DNA of 64,000 bases, from assembly GCA_016271365.2 (NCBI GenBank), contig CM057459.1:820257001-820321000 (forward strand). Direction: 5' to 3'. Source of the stretch: Neoceratodus forsteri (taxonomy: Eukaryota > Chordata > Ceratodontiformes > Ceratodontidae). This document shows positions 45,936 through 57,708 of this stretch, in pieces (positions within the stretch are counted from its first letter, which is position 1; the number at the start of each line of letters is the position of its first letter). Under the pieces are notes generated by a model. The model saw only the letters and a list, made by a program, of their open reading frames with translations. It made no database searches and was not told the DNA's origin. The position numbers and the translations under genes are program-made.

Positions 45936-46774
45936 TAGTGAAATTATTGCATCAGACTCGTGTGATATTTTTTAAAAATTTTATTTAACCTGTAGCACTT
46001 TCTCTGTTTTTCTCACTAGAGTTTTTTGGCAGTTGTAACTTGAGTAACCTTGGGTGAATCCCATTTGATTCAGCTAATATGTGTGGGTTGGATGGCCCCA
46101 CAATTCAGAGTCTGTGCTTTCAGAAAGAAAGTGTGGCATAAATTTGGTTTTAAAATACTTTGATGTGTAACACTGGGCAAAATGCACATGGTAACAACCT
46201 TTCTGCCTGCCACTGGTCTGATTAACAATTTATGTAATCAGACGCTTAATGCAACACAGCACTCATGATTTGATTTCCTCTAAATGGGAAGCATAATGTT
46301 GTCCCATATATCCTATCATCAACTGGTGTCATGATCTACAGCATACTGTAGTCAGTCACTGAGAGACTAGCTCTGCAGGACAGTGACCAGGGGTTGCATT
46401 CAGTAGCATGTGTCATCACAGATGCTGAATGCATCAGTCTACTTGCCTGGCACATAAGCCATATCACACCTCATAATGTGACACAAATATATGACAGTGG
46501 TAAAGTATGTTTAGGGTATGGTCATTAGTAACTTAACTTGAGGTGTCACAAGCTCACCCCTAGGCATGGCTGGATCACCTACTCCAAGGAGATCCCCCCC
46601 ACCGATGAACCCTGTGACTTTAACTGTCAAGAAGGAGAGCTTCCTCTCCTTCTATCCAAGGAGCCTTTTCCAGTATTCAGTATTGTAGTGAGTGGTCTAC
46701 TTATTTTTTTTTCTTTTTTAGCATTTTGGTCCTAGAGAAGTTAGGCACAGTCTGAAAAAACCTTTTATCCCAAA
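45936..46774. other. Unassigned stretch
   Basis: Probably includes the 3' UTR and terminal repeat of the hAT element, but I could not find the TIR. No reading frame of interest. Confidence 0.35.
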
Positions 46775-47636
46775 TTAGATAATGGGTAAGTCAAACTCAC
46801 TTCCTGATTGGCTGAAACAGCCTGCCACCCAGGCCATTATTTTTTAACAATGGCCCACTGAAAAACAAGTTCCACTTGGCACTGCCATATGACTAATGCT
46901 ATCATTCGGCACCCTGAAATTGAAACCTGCCATTTTTCTCCCACTCGCTTAGTCAAACTGACTTCTCTACACAGTCGCACTACACTCCAAAGGAAATGTA
47001 TAGCAATACTAAACATTCTTTTCCTTCTAAATAACTTAACTGTCCTTACTCAGTGCAGACAAGCTCCCTGTCAAGATACTTCTACAGTGAGCTCCAGAGT
47101 TGCACGGTGCCACATTTCAGACCTCAGCAAAATGAAAAATAAACAGGTACCTATTTTAAAATACCTATAACCAGGCAATACGAAATAAAATAAAATAAAG
47201 ACATTGCATCTCTTTCCGTGTCTGACTAACGAACAAAACACACACAAATCGAGGCAACAAGCTCAAGAAGCAGCTCTCTTATCTCACTGTGTGTAAAAAG
47301 AAAGCAACCAGCACAAGCTCATGGCACACATACAAACATGGCAGTGCCCTCCTGTGGTCATTCAACTACTACAGGGATTACTTTACTAGAAGAGTTACTT
47401 TTTTTTTTTTTTTATATAATTTCTATATACAAATATTTATTGTCATATATTTTTCCAAAACATTACACCTATTGCCCATTATAAAAGTGTAATAATACCC
47501 TCCAGGTTGGGTGTTATGGGATATAACGGACCTTCCAGGGGCTGTAAGGCCCTCCGCCTGCGGCGTCAGGCCTCATTATGCCCCTGGGTGGTCTGTTATA
47601 TCCCAATAATGCCCACCTTGTTGGGTATTATTACTT
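46775..47636. mobile_element. Hairpin-headed TIR element E2 (reverse orientation)
   Basis: The body is bounded by TTAGATAATGGGT (46775-46787) and GCCCATTATAA (47474-47484). Beyond the right TIR lies a long imperfect palindrome (47487-47636) with arms GTAATAATACCC...GGGTATTATTAC and GGGATATAACRGACC paired with its complement. About 20 bases inside the distal TIR is CTGATTGGCT, as in E1 at the same distance. Layout equals E1 read from the other strand. A T-run at 47398-47413 lies inside the body. No coding sequence. Confidence 0.65.
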
Positions 47637-49037
47637 ACATAACACACACAGCAATAGGACCAGGAAGAGTTGTTGATGAAAATATGGTAAAAGTTTACTT
47701 AGATAAAGAAAAGCACTACTATATTCTACAATAAATTTAAGCATTGAGTTGCAGACAATAATTCTATAATAAAGTGGATTAAACAGAGACCTACACTGTT
47801 AGAATTCAAAATAAGTTCAACCTGTGGTATTCAGTGTCCAAGGTGAGTAAAGAAGCAATTCTGTTGGAAAATCTTCATTATCAAGTTCAGATGAAAATGT
47901 CCAAAAGAAAAAAAAGTGATTTTTTTTCTCTGATCCACTTTGCCAGTAGGTCAGGGCTTTCTGTCCAGATATTGAAGATTTGTTGCAAGGGTTCTGATTC
48001 TTCCTTGTAGAAGCTAGCCAGTCCCTTCTCATGTGTGGAAAATATTTCCACACACACTGCAATTCCTTTTCATGTGTTAGACTCATCACATAGGCAACTG
48101 ATAAATGTTCAACAAAATGGCATTTGTCTTCTCCCCACAGCATTTTTTATTAGGGTCTGTGAGATCAGTCGAACCTTCCTCCTGATTGGTCAGTCTATTA
48201 AAACTTTAAGATTCAGATGTTCATCTGTAGGCCTGCAGGGGTCTCTCTCGCTCTTTCCCAAATTCCCCAAAATTTTAAAATAAAAAAAAAAAAACATCAG
48301 AAATGGGTTTTGCACACTGCCCCAACTCCCTGGGTGGTTAGACCATAATGAGATTAACTCAGCAGTTTACATACAGATGAGCACTTTAAATTCTGAAAAA
48401 GTTATCCCCTTTGTCTGAAGAGACCCTGGTCTGGAGACACACTCAAGAACTTTAGACATGTCAGCTACAGAACCTTGGGCTCAGCTTCTGAACTATTCAA
48501 ACACAAATTAATTTTCTTCCAGCCTTCATAAGCCAATTAATCCCCTTCATATTACAAATGGAATTATCAAGCTGAAACAGAGGCATGGGCTATAGTTTTT
48601 CTGTCCTTTCCCATGATACCCTTATAAGCTGAGCCTTATGTCATCGCCTTTCTGGAAATGAAACATAAAGAAAATTACAGAGAACTATGACAGCAGTGGC
48701 CAATTCACCACACGAGGCAACTAACTGTAGAAGCAAAGTTACTTCCACAGATGTTTTGCTCTTACGTTTCCAAAACTTTTCCAGTTGTAAGATCTGCAGT
48801 GATATGGGATGGTGGGAGAGTGCTGAAATGAAGACTCAGCTCTTTCATCAAGTATGTGTCAGGTCTGTTTTTCAACTAACAATAAGTAGTATAATCCATG
48901 ACCCTGGGAAAGATACCCAAGGTAAAATCAATCTGCCTGCCCCAGCCTTGTAAGCTGTGTTTTTTTTTAACATGGCAAACTATTAATCTTCCTATTAATG
49001 GAGTAAGTTAATTCTATAATATGAACACTTTAATAAG
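47637..49037. other. Unassigned stretch
   Basis: No clear element. Frames of up to 108 codons (48143-47817, minus) show no motif. An A-run at 48278-48294 may be the tail of a retroposed fragment. Confidence 0.4.
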
Positions 49038-49338
49038 GATTAACCATGAGAGAGTGTGGGTTACAGAGGAATTAATCCACACCACGTGGGGGTCTTGCAT
49101 GAGGCTGCAGGCTGAGTGCCAACAACCACTCAGGTGTGGATTAATTCCCTAGGTAACCCATGCTCTGGAGTGGATTAATTCACTTATAACATGGCCAGAG
49201 AAAATGGATACTGTGAGGTTACAGATGTGACAAATGAGAGAACACAACACCATTTCCCTGGACATGTTATATGTAAACTTATGCCAGGGAGAAGGACCTG
49301 CACAGAACTGTAAACCACTGAACATGGTGAGTGGACTC

Positions 49339-49425
49339 CATAGAATCATAGACTCACAGCAGAAAAGGACTCTTCTGGCCCATCTAGTCTGCCCAACCCT
49401 CCCCTTTCACATACCCCCCTCCGAG
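49339..49425 (-). mobile_element. CR1-like LINE 3'-end fragment
   Basis: TAGAATCATAGACTCACAGC followed by AGAAAAGGACTCTTCTGGCC and CATCTAGTCTGCCC is the extreme 3' end shared with the CR1-like copies at 24.26 and 29.79 kb. Less than 100 bp remains. Confidence 0.65.
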
Positions 49426-50099
49426 ACAGAGAAGAGCAAGTGGGGAGGTTACAGTGATGAGGAAGGGCTGCCACACATGAGACAACATACCCTACATGCA
49501 GATGAGATTTCAGAGCCCAGAAGTACAGGAAGAGGAGCAGTGAAGAATAGGAAGGAGAAATGGTGACTGGGAATCGGGAACACAGCAGGATTGTCCACCT
49601 GATGGGACACAGAACTGGGGAATTATATTGCACTAATGGGACTGGGATTAGAAGGTACCAGACAGGATTCCATCACCCTAATGGTACCAGGATCCCATGA
49701 TCACTGAATCATAAAGTGGTTTAAAGTTGCAGAGGCTCAAGGATAATCTGGGGAGCAGAACTAATGCCCTGGGTTAACTGACAGGGAGTGATGGGAAAAG
49801 CCATAGTTATGGGGCACTGAATTATGGGCAGAACTGGGCAACAGGCTAATGAATGATGGGAAAGTCCAGGGTAATTACTAGACATTGACTGATAGGGAGA
49901 ATGAGAACTGGGGTCAGAATGGTGCATTGAGTATGAGAAGAGCCAGGGTAAGAATGGGAAACTGAATGATGGGCAGAACGGGAACACAGAAGGATGATGA
50001 GGAGTTGGGCAAAGACAATTGGAGGTGGGGAGGTAAGAGTGAATAGGGAGGGTGACCGGAAGGTAGGAAGCTAGGAGTCAGAAGGGAGGGTAGGAAGGG

Positions 50100-50345
50100 T
50101 TGGGGCCCGTGAAACAGAAACGGTGGCAGTAGGGGAAATGGGCAGGGTTTGTTATTTTTTTTTTTACTATCTGGTGAAGGATCAGGGCCAGTGAAACCAA
50201 AACAGTGGCTGTAGGTAACATGGGCAGAATTTGTATGTTTTTTTACTATCTGGAGAAGCATCAGGGCTGGCGAAACAGAAACAGCAACTGTAGGTGAAAT
50301 GGACAGATTTTATGTATGTTTTTTTCAATCTGAGGAAGGTTTGGG
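50100..50345. repeat. ~80-bp tandem repeat, three copies
   Basis: The unit contains GTGAAACMRAAACRGTGGC..TGTAGGTRAAATGGGCAG and TTTTTTTACTATCTG.TGAAG. Copies begin near 50102, 50184 and 50263. It lies in the body of E3. Confidence 0.75.
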
Positions 50346-50892
50346 GCAGACCACTCTCCTCACAAACTGAGAGTTCAGTTTATTTAAAAGATAAAAAGTA
50401 CTGCCAAAGGGTTAGATGCTGGACATAAGTAAGAGTAGACAGAGTGTGTTTTTGGAGAAGTGCAACACGACAGTTTAGCTGGAAAGGGCATACCATGATC
50501 ACGAGTGCTGTGTCTCAGCTAACTGGAGAGCAACAGTGAATTAATTGAGGATTAATCCACGGTCACCTGATGACTGTGGATGAATAAGTGATGTCCATTT
50601 TCCCTGGCCATGTTATAATTGCTGATAAGCCCTCAAAAACCTTTGATACTTTGTGGTTATTTACAACTAATGTAGTCAAGTCTAAAAGGTTCTGATATTG
50701 CTTAATTAATATAACAAGAACTTGACAAATACAAATGTCAGTGACACAACTACAAATATTAAAAATCAGTCTCTTGTACAGCCCTAAAAATTGAAACCAG
50801 GAAAGGCACATTGAACCATAATTCATTCTCAGGTGTTTACTGGGGATGGAAGAACAAAAGGAGGGACAAGAGTACTAACATAGAGGATAATG

Positions 50893-51063
50893 TATGGGGT
50901 GCAATTAACAACCACATTGCATTCGCATCAAGAGGTTACCATGGTCTGTAAACCTCAAGAGTGCAGCTCGAGAGGTTTACAGTAACCATGGTAACCTTGA
51001 GATGTGAATTCAACACAGTTGTTAACTGGTGCCCATACACTATCTTTTATAGTGTATGGGCAC
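50893..51063. repeat. Composite hairpin
   Basis: An outer pairing joins GTATGGGGTGCAATTAACAACC (from 50893) to GGTTGTTAACTGGTGCCCATAC-like sequence (to about 51039), and an inner pairing is GGTTACCATGG...CCATGGTAACC. GTAAACCTC..GAGGTTTAC lies at the apex. Next to it, a separate perfect hairpin has 15-bp arms GTGCCCATACACTAT (51029-51043) and ATAGTGTATGGGCAC (51049-51063). It resembles the E-family palindromes in size but has no TTATAA-type TIR that I can see. Confidence 0.7.
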
Positions 51064-52840
51064 AAGTTTAAGAGTGGAGAAAATGCCCCATTGTATTGCA
51101 ATACAAAAAAAACACATATTTAAACTGTACAGTAACTTTTCTTGAAATTCAGATTTTTATGAGATTTTTTTGTGACCGTAAAGACAGGCTTTATTTAAAC
51201 AGAGGGAAAAAAAAACTCACAACAGCAGTCAAAAATACACTTGGAAGTGGTTGGTGAACAAAAGGGTCAAACCGGGTCAGGTCATGCTCTATACATCTTC
51301 AGGAAGTGTTGCTAAGTAAACAGTTCACTCACGGAGGAGATGCTTCGGGCCCATGCAGTGAAATTGCAATACAGGTACTGTACCTGGAGAGAGTGAAATG
51401 TTTTTTTTCTTTTTTTATTAAGTACAGCGTGCATCCAACCTATGTTGCCATTTAAATAGTACTGTGTGGTAGTGGTGACTGCTGAGTGCTGCTGCAGTAG
51501 AATGTGACAGACAGTGGCATTCTTTCTTGTTATGGTATTGTTCTACAGTGGTTAACAGCAAGAGAATATTGGAACAATACCATAACAAGACTGTGTTTCT
51601 ACTGAATTTTGGCAATATTTATGTTCTACCATACACTATAAAACAGTACAACATACCATACATTTTAGCTAGAAAAGTTATAACTACTGTAACTACTAGG
51701 AACCTACAGCAAAAATATACATAGGGACATACTGAAGGAATACAAATTTTAGATATAGAAACTAGCAAAAAACAAGGTACAAAACTATACTAAGGTGCAG
51801 CCCCTTCATAACCAGTCATGCAAGCTGAGGGGCTCAAGAACTGTGTTATAGATGAACAGGTACAGTTAACCCTGGTTACCAACTGAGAGAAGACTGGGAA
51901 CAAGAGCATGAAGGGGGAAGTTCATAAGGAGAGATTTGAGAGGTAGGTGGAGAAGAGAGAATGAGAGCTGGTAGTTTGTTTCAAATGACAGGAAGATGAA
52001 CAATACCCTTTTTGGTGGTGCTTTTATAGCCATTTACAATATGAGTGACCCACACACCTGTACACTCCCCTTTATTTAAAATGTAAAAGTGATTTATTGT
52101 GTTTTGTGCTTAACTGAATAAGGTAAAGCTGTTACAGTACTGTCAAATGTCCTGGGAAATTTAATTGGACTGAATTCAAAGCTGTACTCTACCTTTTGTG
52201 GATTTAAAGGGGAGATCAGTATTACTCAAGAACCATGGTAAATTATACATATGTGATAGCTATTGTTTTCCCATCTCACTCTGGGCAAATACAGTACCAC
52301 TAGAAAAGACTCTGGTAAAGGATTTTGCACTACAAAGTTAGGCACCACCTGACAGATGTACAAGCAGATTAGCATATGTGGTTGCATTCATTAAAAACAT
52401 GTTAGCAGTCATTAAATGGCACAGATTGTGATTTAGTGAAATTAATTAGTGAACTGGTTTCTAGCATCAGATTTCATTATGACTAAAGATGTACAGATAA
52501 AGGTGTCACATTGTCTTCATTCAATACTAGTTGTAATGCTTGCCAGCACATGCTGGCACTGTTTTATCATGCTAAAAATATATATCGTCATTTCCAGGGT
52601 TGTTAAAGAGTCAGCAGGTGGCATTGGACAGAAACAATGCTGTGAATATGTGTACATCGATAAGCCTTTTAGCCTGCAAGCTCTAGTAGTCAGTTAGCAA
52701 GAAGACAGGCAAGTGCAAAGTTATGGCCTTGACTAATTTCATCTGCTCCTCACTCAAGAAACTGAGTGTCATGGAGGAATCTGATGCTGGTCACCGTAGA
52801 GAGCAATGACACAAAACAGGGTGTGGGTTGTGCTCAGTAT
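51064..52840. other. Unassigned stretch with one perfect inverted repeat
   Basis: Apart from the 18-bp inverted repeat at 51526-51589, I see no recognisable element or frame. A T-run lies at 51400-51416. Confidence 0.4.
51526..51589. repeat. Perfect 18-bp inverted repeat
   Basis: CTTGTTATGGTATTGTTC (51526-51543) and GAACAATACCATAACAAG (51572-51589) pair perfectly around a 28-base loop. It could be the ends of a small MITE or a chance-preserved fold-back. Confidence 0.85.
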
Positions 52841-54250
52841 ATTACAGCTATGGGTGCCAGGGCCATGGGGAGAAGCCATCATCTGACAATGAAATGCTTA
52901 CACTGCAAGCATGGCAGCAAGTGATCTCAATGGAGCTGATCACAGCCACAGCAACAGTAGCTGGTGTCATGGTCATAATCTCAGTGGACATGTCAGAGTG
53001 ACATGGATCCTGGCAGTGATGGTTACAACAGTGGCTACAATAATAGCAATCATGGGGGTGGTTACTGTGTTTGACTCTGTGGCAGTCATGTGGGAACAAT
53101 AAGTGTAACTGCAGGCTGAATAGTGGAACCCCACACATTACATTCCACCTAGTCATGCTGCTGTAACAATATACTGCTGCAAAATCCTGGAGTCTGAGAG
53201 TACTAGTGATACTAGTATAGTATTAGCAATTGTACTACATCCTCCAATCCCACAACTACGTGAACCAGGGGAGAAAAAACAACGTGACCTTGTAAAACAG
53301 TGTACAGAAAGGATCAGGTGCAAATGGTATGGGTCATCAGAACCACCCACAGCCCCTATCGTATAAATGAAACTAACCTTAACACTATTTAATATATTCA
53401 AAGACAGATTAAAGGTGATGTTTTCTAGTGGTTAGAGCACAAGTTTTTGAACAAGGTGTGGAATACACCAAGACACCTCTCCCCCTCTCACTTAACACTT
53501 GCTGAGACTGGCTGCACAGACAATGATATGCTTAGGCCGAAACCTGAATGTTTACAGGCTTTTTCAGATATAGTACAGTAAACCTAAGGTTATAATGTAT
53601 ATGTTGCTCTTGTAATACTTACAACACACATGAAAAAACATAGCTCAAGCGAATACAGGTACAGTAGCAGCTATAAAGTATATAAACTGCTGTATATTGT
53701 GTTTTGATATGGGGGAAAATTACTCCCAAAATTGTTATTATAAGCTATGGAAAATTATTTCTGAGAGACTTGACAGCTCAGTTGGCTTAAAAATATCTGT
53801 AATTATAGTTACAGCATACTGTAGGATGTGGGAAAAAGCATGAGGGAAATGGAATGAGATCATTGTGATGCTAGAATTGCATACATCAATAACCAGCAAA
53901 CTGTAATGGAAATCAGGAATAGTACAGTTGCCACAAATTCCCCCTCTGGGATAATAAATTATCATTCATCACAACTCCTAATGTCAGAATCACCTTCATG
54001 AGTGTCTGAATGGAACAGAGGTCATCTTCAGTTAAATTGAATGCAGTGAAAGTGGTTGACAACCTCCTAACTGTGTTCAAAGGAATGACACAGGATGGCT
54101 TGCAGACTTGCAGACCTGATAGACTGTATCGCAAATAAAGGTTCGCATGGGGGAGAACTCCTAAAACATCTGTATCCGAGTCTATAAAAGAAGGAGCTGC
54201 TATTAACACGCTAGTTAGATTATTATTTTTATTGCAGCCAATTTTCTGAC
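52841..54250. other. Unassigned stretch with a possible tRNA-like box
   Basis: TCTAGTGGTTAGAGCA at about 53424-53440 resembles a tRNA A-box as found at the head of tRNA-derived SINEs, but no B-box follows at the right spacing. Gly/His-codon-rich frames at 52911-53156 are not convincing proteins. Confidence 0.3.
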
Positions 54251-54254
54251 AACT

Positions 54255-54465
54255 TTATTTTTTTTAGTTATTGTTTTACAATTTTTTTAGCCAGGAAAGA
54301 CACACTAAACCAAGACTTGCTTCCAGATGCATTCTGGGGACACAAGAAAATAAGGTTCCTTGCTAATGGTCACACAAAATGCAAGCTGTGACTGTGGGAT
54401 TCAGACCCAGTTCTCCAGGTCTGCAGCTCAGTGCTCTTTACCACTATGCTATACTGCCTCACTAA
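54255..54465 (-). repeat. CORE-SINE (MIR-like), tRNA-derived
   Basis: On the minus strand the element starts GAGGCAGTATAGCATAGTGG, with the A-box region TAGCATAGTGG..AGAGCA. About 35 bases later GGGTCTGAATCCC follows as a decayed B-box (GGTTCGAATCC). Then come TTTTGTGTGACCATTAGCAAGG and an A/T-richer 3' part. The 5' tRNA-like head followed by GTGTGACC.TTGGCAAG is the MIR/CORE-SINE layout. It would be transcribed by RNA polymerase III when intact and mobilised by an L2-type LINE. Diverged, so old. Confidence 0.65.
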
Positions 54466-54879
54466 ACATAGGATTTACTTCTTCACCTGGTAACTTCACA
54501 GTGTCCCGAGGTTTCATTGCTACTTAATCATGAGTGGTGGCCCTAATGCATTTTTAATGTACTTTTTAAGCAATTTAACTCTGTTTTACTGTCAAACATA
54601 ATATAATAGCTTGGCATCTGTGTTCAGTTTGCCTTTGGGGCTCTCAATTTTACTACAGTTGTTGCATGATATTGCCAGCCAGGTATCATACTTGCAATAA
54701 AACTCTGAGCCCCAAGGACAAAGATAAACAGTACATTGAAAACACATTAGGACCACTGCCCATGAATAAGTGGAAGTGGGGACCACAAAATATCAGGATG
54801 CTATAAGGTGGCAGAAACTGACTGCAGCACAAACAAGAATCTCACTGCAGTTTTGGTCATGTACATGGACTTCCTGACT

Positions 54880-55070
54880 GTACTGGATCAGGGGTAAGAT
54901 TGTCGTGTCCTCTTTTTAGACCTCAGTAAAATATCTGACATTACAGACCACAGCTTGCTGATAATGAAACTGTTCAAACCTGAACTTAAAAAGTGAGTCA
55001 TAGGTTGGTTTCATACAGTAGTTAAGTCAACAAAAGATACCAGCTAATTGAAATTCATGCTGTTATCTCT
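54880..55070 (+). mobile_element. CR1/L2-group LINE RT fragment
   Basis: The plus strand at 54897-54985 reads CRVLFLDLSKISDITDHSLLIMKLF, a decayed form of the RT motif LDLSKAFDTVDHSLLL.KL with the first Asp kept. The remaining text (VIGWFHTVVKS) fits the following WF.SYL block. Only about 190 bp is recognisable. Confidence 0.6.
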
Positions 55071-55607
55071 ATGAGTACATTAATAAATCAGAGCTGGCTA
55101 CAGCCAGGAATTTCTGCTTTGGCTTGGCACTAGCTTAATGTTTAAGACTGTGTTGCATTTGTTGTCATGTACTATATCCACAACTGTTGTTATCTCAAGT
55201 AGTCTCCAGCAGTGTTAGCTGTCTTGCATTCTCTTAACACCCTCCCACACACAAAGTCTTTGTCACTCATTCATCCACTCTTATTAATTGCCCCTACAGA
55301 CAACTGCCAGTATGCTGACTACTGCTAGAAAATACTGCAGTCAGCCTGAACAAGTTGCTGCTGTTTGCACATAAAGCCCTATTTTCTTGGAAGTGTTTCT
55401 TCATGAGCCATACAGGAGTCTGCCAGTAGTTGGTGCTGTGGTGAGGTGCTCCAATGTGTGAGGACACCAGGGGAATTCCCCTACTCTGTGGTAGGGGGCA
55501 TTCTGGTCAGCAAGATGGCCAACATTTCTATGAAGAGTGAAGGTGAAGGTGGTGGAGTTGCAGGAGAAATGCTTTAAGTTTCAGATCCTGTATTATTCTG
55601 CAGTTCT

Positions 55608-57656
55608 ATGGATATTCCAATAGTAACTTCTGAGTCTATTGAAGACATGGACATTACTGCTACTAAAGAAGTTTGTATGGACCACACAGTAGCTGATTTA
55701 GCTTTATCTGTGGGACCGGCAGCTGGACTTGCTGCAATGGACACCTCAGAGGTTCATCTGCCTGTCAAGAAAGCAGCCCAATGGGCGAGGCTGATCCACA
55801 TGATTGAGACTGGCACAGATATTCCACAGAGCTCGTCAGAAGAATGACCTGACTTCAGGACGAAGATCGCTCAAGGGACACTTCATGCCTGCAAGAGAAC
55901 CCACTCCAAAATGAATGCTGGTCACCTGTCAGAGCACTTTGCTCCACTGGCTGGGTTCTCACTCCAGATGAGGTACACTGGTTGCCAGGTGATGCGCCAA
56001 CTGCTACGGAAATCCAGGATCTTCACAAGCTCTCACCTACCCAATGAAAGGATGCAGTGCTGGAACAAACGGAGTGCTACAAACAAGGTGTGGGAGCCCG
56101 AGGCACATCAACCAAGGCTACTGTGCACACTCCTGGCCATTCACAAAACATGGAAGAGGAGGTACTGTGAATTTTGAAACCTCTACTACTGTACAGTTAC
56201 CAGTTGAGGTTGTTTCTTCTGTGAATGTGGAAGATAAGCCTAATTCCTCAGCTCCTTTTATCCAGGCCATTCTCTCTACCTCATTGGCTAAAACTGTGGA
56301 ACAGAATCAGAGAAGGGGAAGAGGGAGACCGTCAGAGAGCATGACAGGCCCCAGGCCCATACCTTGCACCCCCTCTTTTCAAACTCTACTGGACAACAGT
56401 CTAACCCTAGATCAGAATGTCAGACATATTTGCAAATCTAGGCGAACCTAGATCTTGATGGAATGCTGTACTTTTAAAATATAAAGGTGGTCTGGACTTT
56501 CCTCTGGATAGAGTGTACGCAGCCAGAAAACTAAGGAGTCAATGCAGTTCTTAGCTACTGATATCTTTTCACTTATCCACATTTCAGCAGGCACTGTTTT
56601 CAACATCAGTTTCAACACCCCAGTATAACTTGAGAAGTTTTGGACTCAATATGTTTATCTAAAACAGTCACCCTTATGGTCATCTTTATTGCAATTTCTC
56701 TAACCAGACTTTCTGTGAAAAATATTACCATTCTTTTTCGCAATGAAAATGTCCATGTAGCAGATATTTTGCACTGGGTGAAACAAAAAGCTGATGTGCT
56801 TGAAAGACCAGTTCAGATTTTGGATAGTGAAAACATTTGGACAGGGGGCTGTAAGCTCAAAGTCAAGTTGCGCATGATGGAGGAAGGTCCCTCCCATCTT
56901 TCTAGCTGTTCCTACCTTGGTTTAGACAGGGGCTTCTGTTTCTACCATAGGCATCCTAAAACATGTCACAGGTGTGGTGCTTTTTCTCACCTAAGCAGAG
57001 CCTGTGATGCCCTGGTTTTCAATTTCTGCCTCCAGGCAGGCCACTTGAGCAATCAGTGCAGGAATCCACTGAGATGCAACTTGTGTGATGAGTATGACCA
57101 CCTCTTTTTGCAATGCCCCTGGGTGGTGTACAACTGGGGCACTTTCTGGAACCAGGATGACACTGTGCATGCTGCACAGGAGAAACAGGCTACTAATACC
57201 ACTAACCAAGCACAATCTTTGGCTACACTTACAGTGCAGGACCCCCACTGACTACACCCTATGGGGTCCCCAGAGGATACAGAAGAAACACTTATGGATC
57301 ACTCTTTGACAACACAAGAATGCCATTCTGGAGCACAAAAACAAACTACTTCAGTAGCAGAGGAAAAGGTACAGACAGGGGCTTCCTCAGACACTCAGCC
57401 AGAAGCTTCAATGCCACCCCCTACCCCCCCTCCAGCTGATGGCTATCAAGTGGTACAGGGGAAACACAGATATGCCAGGACTATTCCAAAGTCAAAACTT
57501 CCAAAGACTGACTCCCTGCCTAACCTAAATAAATATGCAGTTTTTCAAGCTCACTCAGCAGAGGAGGATGAGGATTCAGAAAATTCCTTTGTTGCTTCCT
57601 CACAAAAAGATACTTCGGACATGGAAGGAGATGACACCATTAGACCTAAAGTTTGA
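55608..57656 (+). pseudogene. Tx1-like ORF1 (zinc-knuckle RNA-binding protein), broken
   Basis: Four open blocks (55608-55847, 56044-56451, 56640-57251, 57261-57656) follow in order with frameshifts. The third carries the conserved core: VADILHWVKQKADV..IWTGGCKLKVKLR, then DRGFCFYHRHPKTCHRCG. CCHC knuckles follow at about 56964-57115. The first is C-HR-C-GAFS-H-LSRA-C, the second has lost its first Cys, and the third is C-NL-C-DEYD-H-LFLQ-C. The last block is acidic and Ser/Pro-rich with GYQVVQGKHRYAR, typical of the Tx1 ORF1 tail. The product would coat element RNA. Confidence 0.82.
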
Positions 57657-57708
57657 AAGAAAACTAAGAGGAAATCAAAATGCTTTAAGTTCCCCCTACT
57701 GATTTCAC

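Larger units (their letters stand above)
49038..50618. mobile_element. Hairpin-headed TIR element E3
   Basis: A terminal palindrome (arms 49038-49084 and 49135-49183, with GGAATTAATCCACACC paired to GGTGTGGATTAATTCC) adjoins a body. The body is bounded by exact 13-bp inverted repeats TTATAACATGGCC (49184-49196) and GGCCATGTTATAA (50606-50618). The inverted similarity extends further inward (AGRGAAAATGGA). The palindrome centre carries GAGGCTGCAGGCTGAGTG, as in E4. The body holds a CR1 3' fragment (49339-49425) and a three-copy ~80-bp repeat (50100-50345). Non-autonomous. Confidence 0.75.

Noticed and set aside
53424..53500. tRNA gene
   Set aside because: An A-box-like word is present but no B-box, no cloverleaf and no terminator.
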